From the NCBI GenBank assembly GCA_035702985.1, contig DASSZD010000160.1:1-35135 (forward strand): DNA of 35,135 bases, given 5' to 3'. This DNA is from JAKAXG01 sp035702985. GTDB taxonomy: Bacteria; Actinomycetota; Acidimicrobiia; Acidimicrobiales; Palsa-688. Position numbers and translations under genes: made by a program. Shown here one piece after another: positions 12,441 through 22,200 of the stretch (position 1 is its first letter; the number at the start of each line of letters is the position of its first letter). The notes beneath the pieces were generated by a model. The model was not told the DNA's origin and searched no databases. It worked only from the letters and a program-made list of their open reading frames with translations.

Positions 12441-12688
12441 CATTTGCGCCGCCTCCTCTCGCCGCCGGCGGGGCCACCGGACCTGACGTCAGCGGGCGAA
12501 CCGCCAGACCGACGTCCCCGCCGGAACCGGCGGACCGGCGCAGGTCAGCAATCGGGTCCGAAGGGCGAAACCAGGGGCCAACTGCTCCCCCGCGGTAAAG
12601 GACCGGTTTGCGCCCGTCGACTCTCTTGCCAGTGCCGAACAACCGCCCCGCCGCCCCGCCGTCCGTCTGTGCCCTCACCGAGGAGGCG
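12441..12688. other. non-coding GC-rich leader between gas vesicle promoter and small genes
   Basis: No supported gene. It contains CCGCCGGCGG-type inverted stretches near 12462-12530 and two GACGTC boxes (about 12483 and 12510). The open frames crossing it on either strand lack a ribosome site and have protein-like sequence only after 12689. Confidence 0.4.
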
Positions 12689-12928
12689 ATGTCCGCGCTC
12701 TCGGAGATCGCGGCCGGCCTCGAGGAGCGGGGCGTGGACGCCCTCTCCGAGATCGAGCTGCGCACCCTGATCTGGGCCCGGTGCTCGCTGGCAGCTCTCT
12801 ACGGAATCCGGGTCGACGACACCCTCAAGGACGTGGACACGGCCGACCTCGGCCGCATTCTGGCGACAGACGGGCCCCCTGTCGGGTACAACAGGGCTAT
12901 GACCGACTTCGCCAGGCGCCGCCCATGA
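12689..12928 (+). CDS. uncharacterised 79-residue protein, divergent from gas vesicle operon
   Basis: A small helical protein: MSALSEIAAGLEERGVDALS, EIELRTLIWARCSLAALYGI, then RVDDTLKDVDTADLGRILA and YNRAMTDFARRRP. No known family comes to mind. The Leu/Ala/Glu pattern with a central RTLIWARCSLAALYG helix suggests an all-alpha module, perhaps a dimer. ATG 12689 is chosen because GAGGAGG precedes it closely and the earlier frame (from 12608) is low-complexity. Its stop overlaps the next start (ATGA), which supports a real two-gene unit. Position opposite the gas vesicle operon suggests shared control; function unknown. Confidence 0.6.
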   Translation: MSALSEIAAGLEERGVDALSEIELRTLIWARCSLAALYGIRVDDTLKDVDTADLGRILATDGPPVGYNRAMTDFARRRP

Positions 12929-13107
12929 GACGCAGGTTGATCCGGCTGGTGGGGGTGATGGTGGTCCTGCCGATCACCGCCCGGGCGGCTGAGCAGCTGG
13001 CCGACCGCTTGGAGGCGACGAGGGGTCGCTCCGTCCCCAGCCGGCTGCTGCGGCGGGCGTCGTGGGTCGCCGATCAGCGGGCCCTCCGGCCCCGGCGGTG
13101 GCGCTGA
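12925..13107 (+). CDS. uncharacterised 60-residue basic membrane-edge protein
   Basis: A very small Arg-rich protein coupled to the preceding gene through ATGA. It opens MRRRLIRLVGVMVVLPITAR, a positively charged start followed by a short hydrophobic stretch (residues 5-18) that could be a membrane anchor or an uncleaved signal, then a helix AAEQLADRLEATRG and an Arg-rich end. No family recognised. Absence of an independent ribosome site and the overlap argue for translational coupling. Confidence 0.5.
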   Translation: MRRRLIRLVGVMVVLPITARAAEQLADRLEATRGRSVPSRLLRRASWVADQRALRPRRWR

Positions 13108-13170
13108 GCGGCTACCGGGCCCCGCACCCCGTGCGGCGACCGGGCGTCGCAAACCGGTAACTACAAAGTG

Positions 13171-13187
13171 GTGACCAATGGCCCTTA
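13171..13187 (+). promoter_or_regulatory. DosR-like operator candidate upstream of split-barrel protein
   Basis: GTGACCAATGGCCCTTA, a near-palindrome with core GRCCAWTGGYC. It repeats the site at 2891-2907 (minus strand) with two mismatches in 17. It lies in the 147-base gap before the split-barrel gene, 68 bases from its ATG, at a spacing typical of an activator box upstream of a promoter. Assignment to DosR/DevR is inference from motif shape and target gene types. Confidence 0.45.
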
Positions 13188-13254
13188 GACGCCGGGCCGG
13201 AGGGTCCCACTATGGGCGCGAGACCCATCTCGACGAGGGGGAGGAAGGCCGGAC

Positions 13255-13653
13255 ATGTTGGCGCACCGAGGATACGAACTGCTCGACGAGCGGGAATGCC
13301 GGGAGTTGTTGAAGCTCAACGGCGTCGGGCGCATCGGTCTCTCCATCGGAGCCCTGCCGGCGATCTTCCCGGTCACCTACACGGTCGACGGCGATTCGAT
13401 CGTCTTCAGCACCCCCACCGGCACCCAGATCGCCGAATCGTCCGGCCGGGGCGTCCTGGCCTTCGAGACCGGCCAGATCGACCCCGACGGGCGCTCCGGG
13501 TGGAGCGTGCTGGCGGTGGGGATGGCGCTGGAGCTCCTCGACACCGATGAGTGGGACCCGCGGGGCGCCCGGCGCCTGTTCAGGCTCCCGATCGATCTGA
13601 TCTCCGGCACCCGGTTCGTGAACCACGACGGGGGACGCCGCCAGGCGGCCTGA
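13255..13653 (+). CDS. pyridoxamine 5'-phosphate oxidase-like flavin split-barrel protein
   Basis: A 132-residue single-domain split-barrel protein. Typical elements are the N-terminal LDERECRELLKLNGVGRIGL ('LsxxexxxlLxxxxvgrlg'), then ALPAIFPVTYTVDGDSIVFS (the 'P.vvPvnyxxdgdxixf' strands), then a SSGRGVLAFETGQID strand and GWSVLAVGMALEL. Such proteins bind FMN or F420 and often reduce quinones or small electrophiles; the exact substrate is unknown. ATG 13255 has GGGGGAGGAAGG six bases upstream. Mycobacterial PPOX-like proteins of this size (Rv0080 type) belong to the DosR regulon, which matches the box upstream. Confidence 0.82.
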   Translation: MLAHRGYELLDERECRELLKLNGVGRIGLSIGALPAIFPVTYTVDGDSIVFSTPTGTQIAESSGRGVLAFETGQIDPDGRSGWSVLAVGMALELLDTDEWDPRGARRLFRLPIDLISGTRFVNHDGGRRQAA

Positions 13654-13662
13654 ACCCGGGCC

Positions 13663-13682
13663 GGCGGCGGGACGCTGCCGCC
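13663..13682. terminator. convergent hairpin between split-barrel and methyltransferase genes
   Basis: GGCGGC (13663-13668) pairs with GCCGCC (13677-13682) around GGGACGCT; an alternative stem ACGCT/AGCGT overlaps it. It sits in the 40-base gap between two convergent stop codons. No T tract. Confidence 0.35.
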
Positions 13683-13693
13683 AGCGTGGCGGG

Positions 13694-14482
13694 TCAGAGG
13701 CGGACGGCGCAGAGCAGGCGGATCCGCAGGGCTCCGGTTGACAGGAGACGGGCGAAGCGGTCCTGCTGCTCCTCGGCCGTCCTGGCCGCCCCAGCACCGC
13801 GGTGACGCTCGGACACCTCCCGGTTCACCCGGTCGGCCACCGACGTCCACTCCTCAGGGGCGGACGGCAGGTCGTCCGACATGGCCGTCGCGTCGATCCG
13901 GAAGCCGTGATCGCCCACGATGCGGTCCAGTTCGCCGGGGCCAAGGAACCGGTTGTTGACCGGCGGGTCGGGCAGGTCGGCCGACGTCCGCACGTATTCG
14001 AGCAGGCCCAGCCGTCCCCCCGGCCGGAGGATCCGCCGCACCTCCCCCAGATAGGCGTCCTTGTCCTGCGCCGTCGACAGCACGGCCAGGGCCAGCGCCC
14101 CGTCGAAGGTCCCCCCGGCGAAGGGCAGTCGGTGCGACCAGGCCACCACGGCCGGCCGGTCGAACAGCCGCCGGCACCCCCGCGCCGCGCCGATCATGGG
14201 TTCGGAGGCCACGATCCGGGCGCCGGTGCCGCGGGCCAGCCACTCCGCCGGGCCGCCCAGGCCGGCCCCGGTGTCGAGCACCACCGATCCGGCGCCGAGT
14301 CGCATGGCCTCGCCCAGCCAGGTCAGCGACGCCGGGCTGCCGCTGCCGTTGCAGGCCGCCGGTATCGCGTCAGGTAGGGCCAGCGCCTCGATGGCGTCCG
14401 CCGTCCAGACGGCCAGCTGGTCGAACTCCTCGTCGAGGACCTGATCGTCGGTGTCGTCGCGGGATTGGCCGACGGCGGTCAT
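13694..14482 (-). CDS. class I SAM-dependent methyltransferase
   Basis: A 262-residue Rossmann-fold methyltransferase. Motif I is VVLDTGAGLGGPAEWL at about residues 68-82 (VLDxGxGxGGxxxxLA), the acidic end of strand 2 lies in ARIVASEPM, motif II/III in HRLPFAGGTFDGALALAVLS and the post-strand RILRPGGRLGLLEYV is the usual 'LkPGGrl' turn. This is the UbiE/ArsM-like small-molecule type; substrate cannot be predicted. ATG 14482 has GGAGAAG about 6 bases upstream; the open frame before it is Pro/Arg-rich and unlikely to be used. It is convergent with the split-barrel gene and 120 bases from the ABC exporter genes, on the same strand. Confidence 0.85.
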   Translation of the reverse strand: MTAVGQSRDDTDDQVLDEEFDQLAVWTADAIEALALPDAIPAACNGSGSPASLTWLGEAMRLGAGSVVLDTGAGLGGPAEWLARGTGARIVASEPMIGAARGCRRLFDRPAVVAWSHRLPFAGGTFDGALALAVLSTAQDKDAYLGEVRRILRPGGRLGLLEYVRTSADLPDPPVNNRFLGPGELDRIVGDHGFRIDATAMSDDLPSAPEEWTSVADRVNREVSERHRGAGAARTAEEQQDRFARLLSTGALRIRLLCAVRL

Positions 14483-14602
14483 GCGCTCTTCTCCTGGTCC
14501 GGGTCCCGGGGCCGGGCGGCACGGCCGCCGGCCCGCTTCGACCACCATCCATTCCCCATGACGGCCGCCGTCAACCACGGTTCCGGTGGCCGCCCCCCGC
14601 CG

Positions 14603-16471
14603 CTACCCGACCTCGGCGGCGGGGGCGGCGAACTGCGAGTTGTACAGGCGGGCGTAGGCGCCGCCCCGAGCCAGCAGCTCGGCGTGCGACCCCTGCTCCA
14701 CGATGGCGCCGTCCTCCATCACCAGGATGACGTCGGCGCCCCGGATGGTGGACAACCGGTGGGCTATCACGAAGCTGGTCCGCGCCGCCCGCAGGCGGTT
14801 CATGGCCTCCTGGATCTGCACCTCGGTGCGGGTGTCCACCGAGCTGGTTGCCTCGTCGAGTATCAGGATGGCCGGGTCGGCCAGGAACGCCCGGGCGATG
14901 GTGAGGAGCTGCTTCTGGCCGGCGCTGACATTGTCGGCCTCCTCGTTGATCAAGGTGGCGTACCCGTCGGGCAGGGAGTGCACGAAGCGGTCGACGTAGG
15001 TCGCCCGGGCCGCCTCCAGGATCCGGTCGTCGTCCGCCGCCGGGTTCCCGTAGGCGATGTTGTCCCTGATGCTGCCGCCGAACAGCCAGGTGTCCTGCAA
15101 CACCATCCCGAATTTGGAGCGCAGCTCGGCGCGGGGCGTGGCGGCGATGTCCCGGCCGTCGATGGTGATACGTCCGGAGTCCAACTCGTAGAAGCGCATC
15201 AGCAGGTTGACCAGGGTGGTCTTGCCGGCCCCGGTCGGGCCCACGATGGCGACCGTCTGGCCCGGCTCGGCCAGCAGCGACAGCGACCGTATGAGCGGCA
15301 CCGCCGGGTCGTAGGAGAACGACACGTCCTCGAACGCCACCCGCCCCCGGGTCGGACCGGTCCCGGGCTGCGGGGCCGGATCGGGGCGCTCCTCCTCGGC
15401 GTCGAGGATCTCGAACACCCGCTCCAGCGAGGCCATGCCGCTCTGGAACACGTTCATCATCGACGCCAGCTGGGTGAGCGGCATGGAGAAGCTCCGGGAG
15501 TACTGGATGAACGCCTGGATGTCACCGATGCTGATGGCCCCGCTCGCCACCCGCAGGCCGCCCACCACCGCCACCAGCACGTACTGGACGTTGCTGAGGA
15601 ACATGGTCACCGGCTGCATGAGGCTGGACATGAACTGCGCCCCGGCCGACGCCTGGTACAGCTCCTCGTTCTGCTCCCGGAAGCGGGCCTCGACCTCCTT
15701 CTGGCGACCGAAGGACTTGACGATGGCGTGCCCGGTGAACGCCTCCTCGACGATGGCGTTGAGCGCCCCCGTCCCCCGCCACTGGGCGATGTAGCGGGGT
15801 CGGGCCCGGGCCGCGATCCGGCGCATGGCGAACACCGACAGCGGCACGGTGGTGAGTGCCACCGCCGCCAGGAGGGGGGAGATGGTGAACATCATCACCG
15901 CCACCCCGATGAGCAGCAGGATCGAGTTGAGCATCTGGCTGAGCGTCTGCTGCAGGCTCTGGGCGATGTTGTCGATGTCGTTGGTGACCCGGCTGAGCAG
16001 GTCGCCGCGCGAGCCCCGGTCGATGTAGCTCAGCGGTAGGGCGTGGACTTTGTCCTCCACCGACCGACGCAGTCGCTGCATCAGCCGCTGCACCACGCCG
16101 GCCAGGGTGTAGGCGGTGAGAAGCGACATCAGGGCCGATCCGGCGTACAGGCCGACGGCCTCCAGCAGGACACCGTGCAGGCGGGCGAAATCGATCCCGC
16201 CCCGGCTCACGCCGGCGATGATGATGTCGGTGCCGTGGCCGAGGACCCGGGGCCCGAACACGTTGAGGACCACCCCGGTGACCGAGAACACCGCCACCAT
16301 CACCAGCTTGGGGCCCTCGCTCGACAGGAGGCGGACCAGGCGGCGGACCACCGCCGGGAAGTTCTTGGACTTCTCGGTGGGGACCCCCACCGCGTTCCAC
16401 CTCCCGGCGGGGCGGGTCTGGGCCGGGGGGAGCTTGTCGAGGTCGGGGTCCCCGCCTGCGGTCCGGGTCAC
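14603..16471 (-). CDS. ABC exporter, fused permease/ATPase, catalytically consensus subunit
   Basis: A 622-residue half-transporter. Residues ~45-345 form the six-helix exporter domain (RLMQRLRRSVEDKVHALPLS is the coupling-helix region, DLLSRVTNDIDNI the next). The ATPase domain spans ~375-615: Walker A GPTGAGKTT, Q-loop MVLQDTW, signature NVSAGQKQLLTIARA, Walker B with catalytic Glu ILILDEATSSVD, and switch AHRLSTI. The signature Gln-Lys replaces Gln-Arg; otherwise the site is complete. The start GTG overlaps the preceding subunit's stop (GTGA). With a neighbour carrying a degenerate site, it fits heterodimeric exporters such as TM287/288 or mycobacterial Rv1272c/Rv1273c. Substrate (drug, lipid) unknown. 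Confidence 0.92.
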   Translation of the reverse strand: MTRTAGGDPDLDKLPPAQTRPAGRWNAVGVPTEKSKNFPAVVRRLVRLLSSEGPKLVMVAVFSVTGVVLNVFGPRVLGHGTDIIIAGVSRGGIDFARLHGVLLEAVGLYAGSALMSLLTAYTLAGVVQRLMQRLRRSVEDKVHALPLSYIDRGSRGDLLSRVTNDIDNIAQSLQQTLSQMLNSILLLIGVAVMMFTISPLLAAVALTTVPLSVFAMRRIAARARPRYIAQWRGTGALNAIVEEAFTGHAIVKSFGRQKEVEARFREQNEELYQASAGAQFMSSLMQPVTMFLSNVQYVLVAVVGGLRVASGAISIGDIQAFIQYSRSFSMPLTQLASMMNVFQSGMASLERVFEILDAEEERPDPAPQPGTGPTRGRVAFEDVSFSYDPAVPLIRSLSLLAEPGQTVAIVGPTGAGKTTLVNLLMRFYELDSGRITIDGRDIAATPRAELRSKFGMVLQDTWLFGGSIRDNIAYGNPAADDDRILEAARATYVDRFVHSLPDGYATLINEEADNVSAGQKQLLTIARAFLADPAILILDEATSSVDTRTEVQIQEAMNRLRAARTSFVIAHRLSTIRGADVILVMEDGAIVEQGSHAELLARGGAYARLYNSQFAAPAAEVG

Positions 16472-18200
16472 GCCGGCTCCCTCTCCCCCAGCTGGGACTG
16501 CACGATCTCGGCGTAGGTCGGGCAGGTCAGGCGCAGTTCTGCGTCGGTGCCCATGCCGACCATCTCGCCGTCGTCGAGCACCAGGATCCGCTCGGCGGTG
16601 GTGATGGTGGACACCCGCTGGGCCACGATCAGCACCGCGCTGGTGGCGGTGTGGGCCTGAGGGCGGCCCGCAGCCGGGCGTCGGTGGCCAGGTCCAGGGC
16701 CGAGAACGAGTCGTCGAACAGGTAGATGTCCGGTTTGCGGGCCAGGGCCCGGGCGATGGCCAGGCGCTGGCGCTGGCCGCCGGAGACGTTGGCGCCGCCC
16801 TGGTCGATCCGGGCCTCGAGGCCGCCGGGCATCCGCCGCACGAAGTCGGCCGCCTGGGCCACCTCCAGCGCCTCCCACATCTCGTCCTCGGTGGCGTCGG
16901 GCTTGCCGTAGGCCAGGTTGCTCGCCACCGTCCCCGAGAACAGGTACGGCCGTTGCGGCACCAGGCCGATGCTGGACCACAGGAGCTCGGTGTCCAGACG
17001 CCGCACGTCCACCCCGCCGATCATCACCGAGCCGGCCGTGGCGTCGAACAGGCGGGGGATCAGCTGCAGGAGGGTGGTCTTGCCGGCGCCGGTGCTGCCC
17101 ACGATGGCGGTGGTCTGGCCCGGGCGGGTGACGAAGGATATGCCCGACAGGACCGGATGGTCGGCGCCCGGATAGTGGAACCCGACGTCGCGGAACTCGA
17201 TCTCCCCGGGAGCCGTCTCGGGCCGCTGCGGCCGGGCCGGGCTGCGGACCGACGCCTCGGTGTCGATCACCTCCTGGATGCGGCGGGCCGACACCGACGC
17301 CCTGGGGATCATCGAGATCATGAACGTGGCCATGACCACCGACATGAGGATCTGTATGAGATAGGTGAGGTAGGCGACCAGGGCACCGACCTGCATGTGG
17401 CCGCTCTGGATACGGGACGCCCCGAACCACAGCACGGCCACGCTGGACCCGTTGATGACCAGGTTGACGGTGGGGAACATCGACGCCATCAGCCGGCCGG
17501 CCCGCAGTGAGGTGTCGGTCAGATCGGAGTTGGCCCGGGCGAAGCGGTCTCGTTCCTCCGGCTCGCGCACGAAGGCCCGCACCACCCTGATCCCGGTGAT
17601 CTGCTCCCGCAGGACCCGGTTGATCTGATCGATCCGCTCCTGCATCAGCCGGAAGGCCGGCACCATCCGCGCCACGATGGCGCCCAGCACCAGCGCCGCC
17701 ACCGGCACGCTGACCACCAGGATGACCGACAGCCCGACATCCTGGTTGAGAGCGGCGACGACGCCGAACACCAGGGTGATGGGGGCGCTGATGGCCATGG
17801 TGGCGGCCATGACCACGAGGAGCTGCACCTGCTGGACGTCGTTGGTGATGCGGGTTATCAACGAGGGCGCCCCGAACGCCCCCACCTCGCGGGCCGAGAA
17901 GTCGGTCACCTTGTGGAACATGGTGGCGCGCACGTCGCGGCCGAATCCCATGGCGACCCGGGCACCGAGATAGACGGCCGCCGCCGCGAAGCAGACCTGG
18001 GCGATCGAGAAGCCGACCATCACCGCCCCGGTGGAGCGGATGTAGCCCTGGTCGTGGCGGAGGATCCCGTCGTCGATGATGCGGGCGTTGAGCGTGGGCA
18101 GCGTCAGGGTGGCCACCGTCTGGAGGGCCTGCAGCACCACCATGGCGGCGATGGGCCGCCGGTAGGGGGCCAGCCGGACCCGCAGCAGGCGGATCAGCAC
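16468..18200 (-). CDS. ABC exporter, fused permease/ATPase, degenerate-site subunit, frameshifted near 3' end
   Basis: The partner half-transporter, ~577 residues if intact. Six-helix domain at ~1-310 (ITRITNDVQQVQLLVVMAAT), Walker A GSTGAGKTT, signature NVSGGQRQRLAIARAL and Walker B IYLFDDSFSALD, where Asp replaces the catalytic Glu. The main frame stops at 16629, after LRAALRP. The missing end (HTATSAVLIVAQRVSTITTA onward, switch residue Gln instead of His) lies in another minus-strand frame. One added C in the CCC run opposite 16653-16655 restores LRPHTATS. The restored stop at 16468 overlaps the next gene's GTG as GTGA, arguing for a recent mutation or a sequencing error. Start GTG 18200 is preferred over 18233, which would overlap the aldo/keto reductase gene. 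Confidence 0.88.
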
Positions 18201-18213
18201 GGGGCCGCCGCCC

Positions 18214-19242
18214 TCAGCTGGTGGAGGGGGCACGCCACAGGTCGACGTTGCCTTCCACCGCGTAGCGGTCTATCTCGGCCAGCTCGTCGGGGCTGAAGTC
18301 GAGGCGGTCGAGCGCACCCAGGTTCTGCTCCAGCTGCGAGACGCTGCTGGACCCGATCAGCACCGAGGTGACCCGGTCGTCTCTCAGCGCCCACGAGACG
18401 GCCATCTGGGCCAGGCTCTGGCCCCGGCGGGAGGCGATGTCATTGAGAGCCCTTACCCGGGTCAGGTTATCGGCGTTGAGCATGTCGGTGCTGAACGATC
18501 CGCCCTGCGAGGCCCTCGACCCCTCGGGTACCCCGTCGAGGTAGCGGTCGGTGAGCAGGCCCTGGGCCAGCGGGGAGAAGGCGATGCAGCCCACCCCCTC
18601 ATCGGCGAGAACGTCCAGCAGTCCCCCTTCTATCCACCGGTTGAGCATGGAGTACGAAGGCTGGTGGATGAGCAGCGGGGTCCCCAGCCGGCGCAGGATG
18701 GAGACGGCCTCCCGGGTGCGCCGGTCGGAGTAGGAGGAGATCCCGACGTAGAGGGCCTTCCCCTGCGTCACCGCCGAGTGGAGCGCCCCCATGGTCTCCT
18801 CCAGGGGGGTGTCCGGATCGAAATGGTGGTGGTAGAAGATGTCGACGTAGTCGACCCCGAGCCTCCGCAGGCTCTGGTCGAGGCTGGCCAGCAGGTACTT
18901 GCGGGATCCCAGGTCGCCGTAGGGGCCCGGCCACATGTCCCACCCCGCCTTGGTGGAGATGACCAGTTCGTCGCGGTGGGCGGCGAAGTCGGTGGAGAGG
19001 ATACGGCCGAAGTTCGACTCGGCGCTGCCGTAGGGCGGCCCGTAGTTGTTGGCCAGGTCGAAGTGGGTGACCCCGGCGTCGAAGGCCCGCCGCAGGATGG
19101 CTCTCTGGTCCTCGAGCGGCCGGTCCTCCCCGAAGTTCTGCCACAAGCCCAGGGACAGGGCCGGCAGCCGCAGCCCGCTCCGTCCGCATCGGCGGTAGGT
19201 CATGCTCCGGTAGCGGTCACCTGCAGGCTGGTAGCGGTCCAT
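18214..19242 (-). CDS. aldo/keto reductase, YghZ (glyceraldehyde 3-phosphate reductase)-like
   Basis: A 342-residue NADPH-dependent reductase of the AKR superfamily. The TIM-barrel catalytic set is visible: Asp62 and Tyr67 in HFDLANNYGPPYGSAE, Lys98 in VISTKAG, and His ~139 in DIFYHHHFD. The GPPYGSAE insertion after the Tyr, the long STKAGWDMWPGPYGDLGSRK segment and the C-terminal SVLIGSSSVSQLEQN cofactor site place it with the YghZ/KvBeta-like group that reduces L-glyceraldehyde 3-phosphate and methylglyoxal. ATG 19242 has AAAGG close upstream; ATG 19203 is possible. It ends 13 bases before the degenerate ABC subunit starts, so the three genes may be cotranscribed. Confidence 0.9.
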   Translation of the reverse strand: MDRYQPAGDRYRSMTYRRCGRSGLRLPALSLGLWQNFGEDRPLEDQRAILRRAFDAGVTHFDLANNYGPPYGSAESNFGRILSTDFAAHRDELVISTKAGWDMWPGPYGDLGSRKYLLASLDQSLRRLGVDYVDIFYHHHFDPDTPLEETMGALHSAVTQGKALYVGISSYSDRRTREAVSILRRLGTPLLIHQPSYSMLNRWIEGGLLDVLADEGVGCIAFSPLAQGLLTDRYLDGVPEGSRASQGGSFSTDMLNADNLTRVRALNDIASRRGQSLAQMAVSWALRDDRVTSVLIGSSSVSQLEQNLGALDRLDFSPDELAEIDRYAVEGNVDLWRAPSTS

Positions 19243-19284
19243 CGGACCTTTCTACCGGCTCGTCCCCCACCACCGGCCGGTCTG

Positions 19285-22200
19285 TCAGGGGTCCCGGGGT
19301 CCGGTTATACGAACGGCCAGCAGGGCCACGTCGTCGCCGGGACGGTCGGGCAGCATGCGGCGCAGCACCTCGTCGCACAACTGCTCGATGTCCGACCCGG
19401 CCAGGCTGCGCAGCAGTCCCTGCAGCCGCTCGACCCCCCGGTCCACGGGTTGGTCGCGCTGCTCCACCAACCCGTCGGTGTAGAGGATCACGGTGGAGCC
19501 GACCGGCAGCTCCGTCTGGTGCTCGTGGCGGGGCGTTCCCGGCATGGCCCCGAGCAGCAGATCGCCGGAACCGGGCCCGAGGACGGTGGTGGTCCCGTCG
19601 GGGTCGAGACGGATCGGTGGCGGGTGGCCGGCGTTGGACCACCCGAACCGGCAGCCACGGCCGTTGCCGGACCCGTCCGGTTCGGCCCGGGCCAGCACGG
19701 CGGTGGCCGTGGTATCCAGGCGCAGGGCGTCCATGGTGGCCTCGACATCGCGCAGCACCTGAGCCGGTCCCTGGCCGCTGTGGGCCGCCATGCCCCGGAC
19801 CAGGGTGCGGACCTGGCCCATGGCGGCGGCCGCGTCGACGTCGTGGCCCATGACGTCCCCTATGACCAGGACCACCGACCCGTCCGCCTGGTGGAAGGCG
19901 TCGTACCAGTCCCCGCCGACCTGGGCGGCCTCGGCGGCGGGGACGTAGCGCACGGCGATCCGCATGCTCGGTATGACCGGGGGGGCGGTGAGCATCGAGC
20001 GCTGAAGGGCCTCGGCCACCTCCCGCTGCTGGCGGTACAGCCGGGCCCGGTCCAGGACCAGCCCGGCCCGGGCCGCCACGTCCCGGGCCAGTTCCAGATC
20101 CTCCACATCGAAGCCGTGGGGGGCGTCGCGGCACAGGGTCAGCATGCCGACCGGGCGCCGCCGGCCGTTGAGCGGCAGGAGCACCACCGCGTGGGGGGCC
20201 AGCTGCTCGAGCAGGCCCAGGGCCTCGGCGCCCGGCTCGAACATGGGCCGCAGCACGGACATGGCGTCTTCGGGGATCACCTGGGCCTCGGCCGACTCCA
20301 CCGCCCGCACCACGATCGAGTCGTCGGTAATCATCCCGAGCCGGCTGCCGGCGTAGCGGCCGACCATATCCCGGAGCTCCGGCCGGGCGTGCCATCCGGC
20401 GGCGTCGCGCAGGCCCCGCCGGGTGCCCGCCCGGCTCTCGTCCTCGATGAGCGTCACCACCGACCAGTCGGCCAGATCGGGCACGATCAGGCGGGCCAGG
20501 GCCCGCATGGCGTCGACGGGATCCACGATGGCGGCCAGCTCCTCGGTCACCCGCCCCAACAGACCGGCCCGGCCTATGGCCCGCTGCGCCTGGTCGTGGG
20601 CCCGCCGGCGGTCGGTGACGTCCATGAAGTAGACGGCCAGCCCCTCGGGGTGGGGCCACGCCCGCACCTCGTACCAGGCGTTGAGCGGCTCGGGGTAGAA
20701 GGCGTCGAAGGCCACCGGCTCCCCGCTGGACGCGGCGTGGCGGTAGAACCGCTCGAAGTCCGATCCGAGGGCCGCCGGGAACAGCTCCCAGATGTCCGAA
20801 CCCAGCAACTCGGCGGCGGCCCGCCCCAGCACCCTGGTCGCTTCGGTGTTGACGTAGTTGAAGCGCCAGTGGCGGTCCAGGAAGAAGAACGCCGTGGACA
20901 TCGAGTCCATGACCCTGGCGATCCGGGCCTCGGCGTCCCGCCGGGCGGTGGTGTCCTGCGCCGCCCCGATCAGCCGGACGGCCCGGCCGTCGGCGTCGCC
21001 GAGCGCCCGGCCCCGGGCGGCGACCCACCGGGTGCCCCCGTCGGGAAGCACGATCCGGTACTCGGCGTCGTACTCACCGCAACTGTCGATCGCTTCCTGG
21101 AGCTTCTCCCGCACCGGTTCCAGGTCGCCCGGGTGCAGCTGGTCGTAGAACTGCTCGATGGTCAGCTCGAACCGGTCGCGATCGAGCCCGAAGATGTCGA
21201 GGAGGCGCTCGTCCCACACCAGGCGGCCGGTGACCAGGTCCCAGTCGAAGGTCCCGATTCCCCCGGCTCCCACGGCCAGGTCCAGCACCACCCGCTCCTC
21301 CGGCTGGCGCTGCCCGCTGCGCAGCTCGGCGATGTCCAGGGCGATGGCGGCCCGGTCCGCCAACCCCGACAGCACCTGCGCCACCTCGGGCGTGACCCGC
21401 CGCCCGTCGCGCAGGAAGGTGATGGCGATCACCCCCACCCGCCGGCCCCGCAGCTCCATGGGGGCGCACAGGCCGCTGGCCTGCCCCCAGTCCGTCCCGA
21501 TCGGGGAGAAGTCCACACCTGGATAGAGGTCGTGCAGGACCGGGCCGATCCGGTCGTGGATGGGCTCCGGTCGGCCCGTCCGCAGAACCCGGGTGTGGGG
21601 GATGTCGGCGTCGAGGCTGATGGGGGGGCCGTCCCGGAGCCGCTCGGAGAGCTCCGGGTTGCCGTCCACGGTCACCGCCACCCGTCGCAGCAACGGCCCG
21701 TCGACCACATAGACGGCGCACCAGTCGGCGAGGCGGGGCACGCTGTGGGCGACCAGCCGTTCGAGGACCTGCGCCGGTTCCTCGGCCGAGATCAGGATGC
21801 CCAGCGCGTCGGCCAGGAATTCGAGCGCCTCGCGCTGCTGGTGGTCCCGGGAGGTGAGCTGGGCCCGCCGTAGGGCCTGGGCCAGGGCGCGGGCCAGGGC
21901 TTCGACCACCGCCACCTCGGTGCGGTCGGACAGCTCCCCGCTGGCGAAGGTCAGCGACAGGATCCCGAGCGTCTCTGCGCCGACGGTGAGGGGCACGAGG
22001 TGGGAGCTGCGCTCCCCGGGGTACTGGCCGGCCAGCTCCGGGAGGGCCTGCAGGATCGGGGTCGGGGAGCGGGTGAACTGCGCCTGCCCGGTGCGCACGG
22101 CGCGCGCCCCGGGCAGGTCGGCGTCGACCGAGTACTCGCTCAGGGGTTCGGCCGCGGACGGGTCCCGGCTGCGCCAGGCCACCGAGCGGAGCATGCCGTC

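Noticed and set aside
12564..12580. Possible fourth DosR-like site (GAAACCAGGGGCCAACT)
   Set aside because: Matches only about half of the positions of the two strong sites and has a G-rich centre instead of AWTGG; expected by chance at this GC content.
12424..12765. 113-residue minus-strand frame in the divergent region
   Set aside because: Overlaps the better-supported 79-residue plus-strand gene, lacks a ribosome site and has no protein-like conserved pattern.
18664..21873. 1069-residue plus-strand open frame
   Set aside because: Antisense to the aldo/keto reductase and sensor phosphatase genes, whose domains are unmistakable; the frame is Gly/Arg/Pro/His-rich with no recognisable domain. 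It is a GC-bias artefact.
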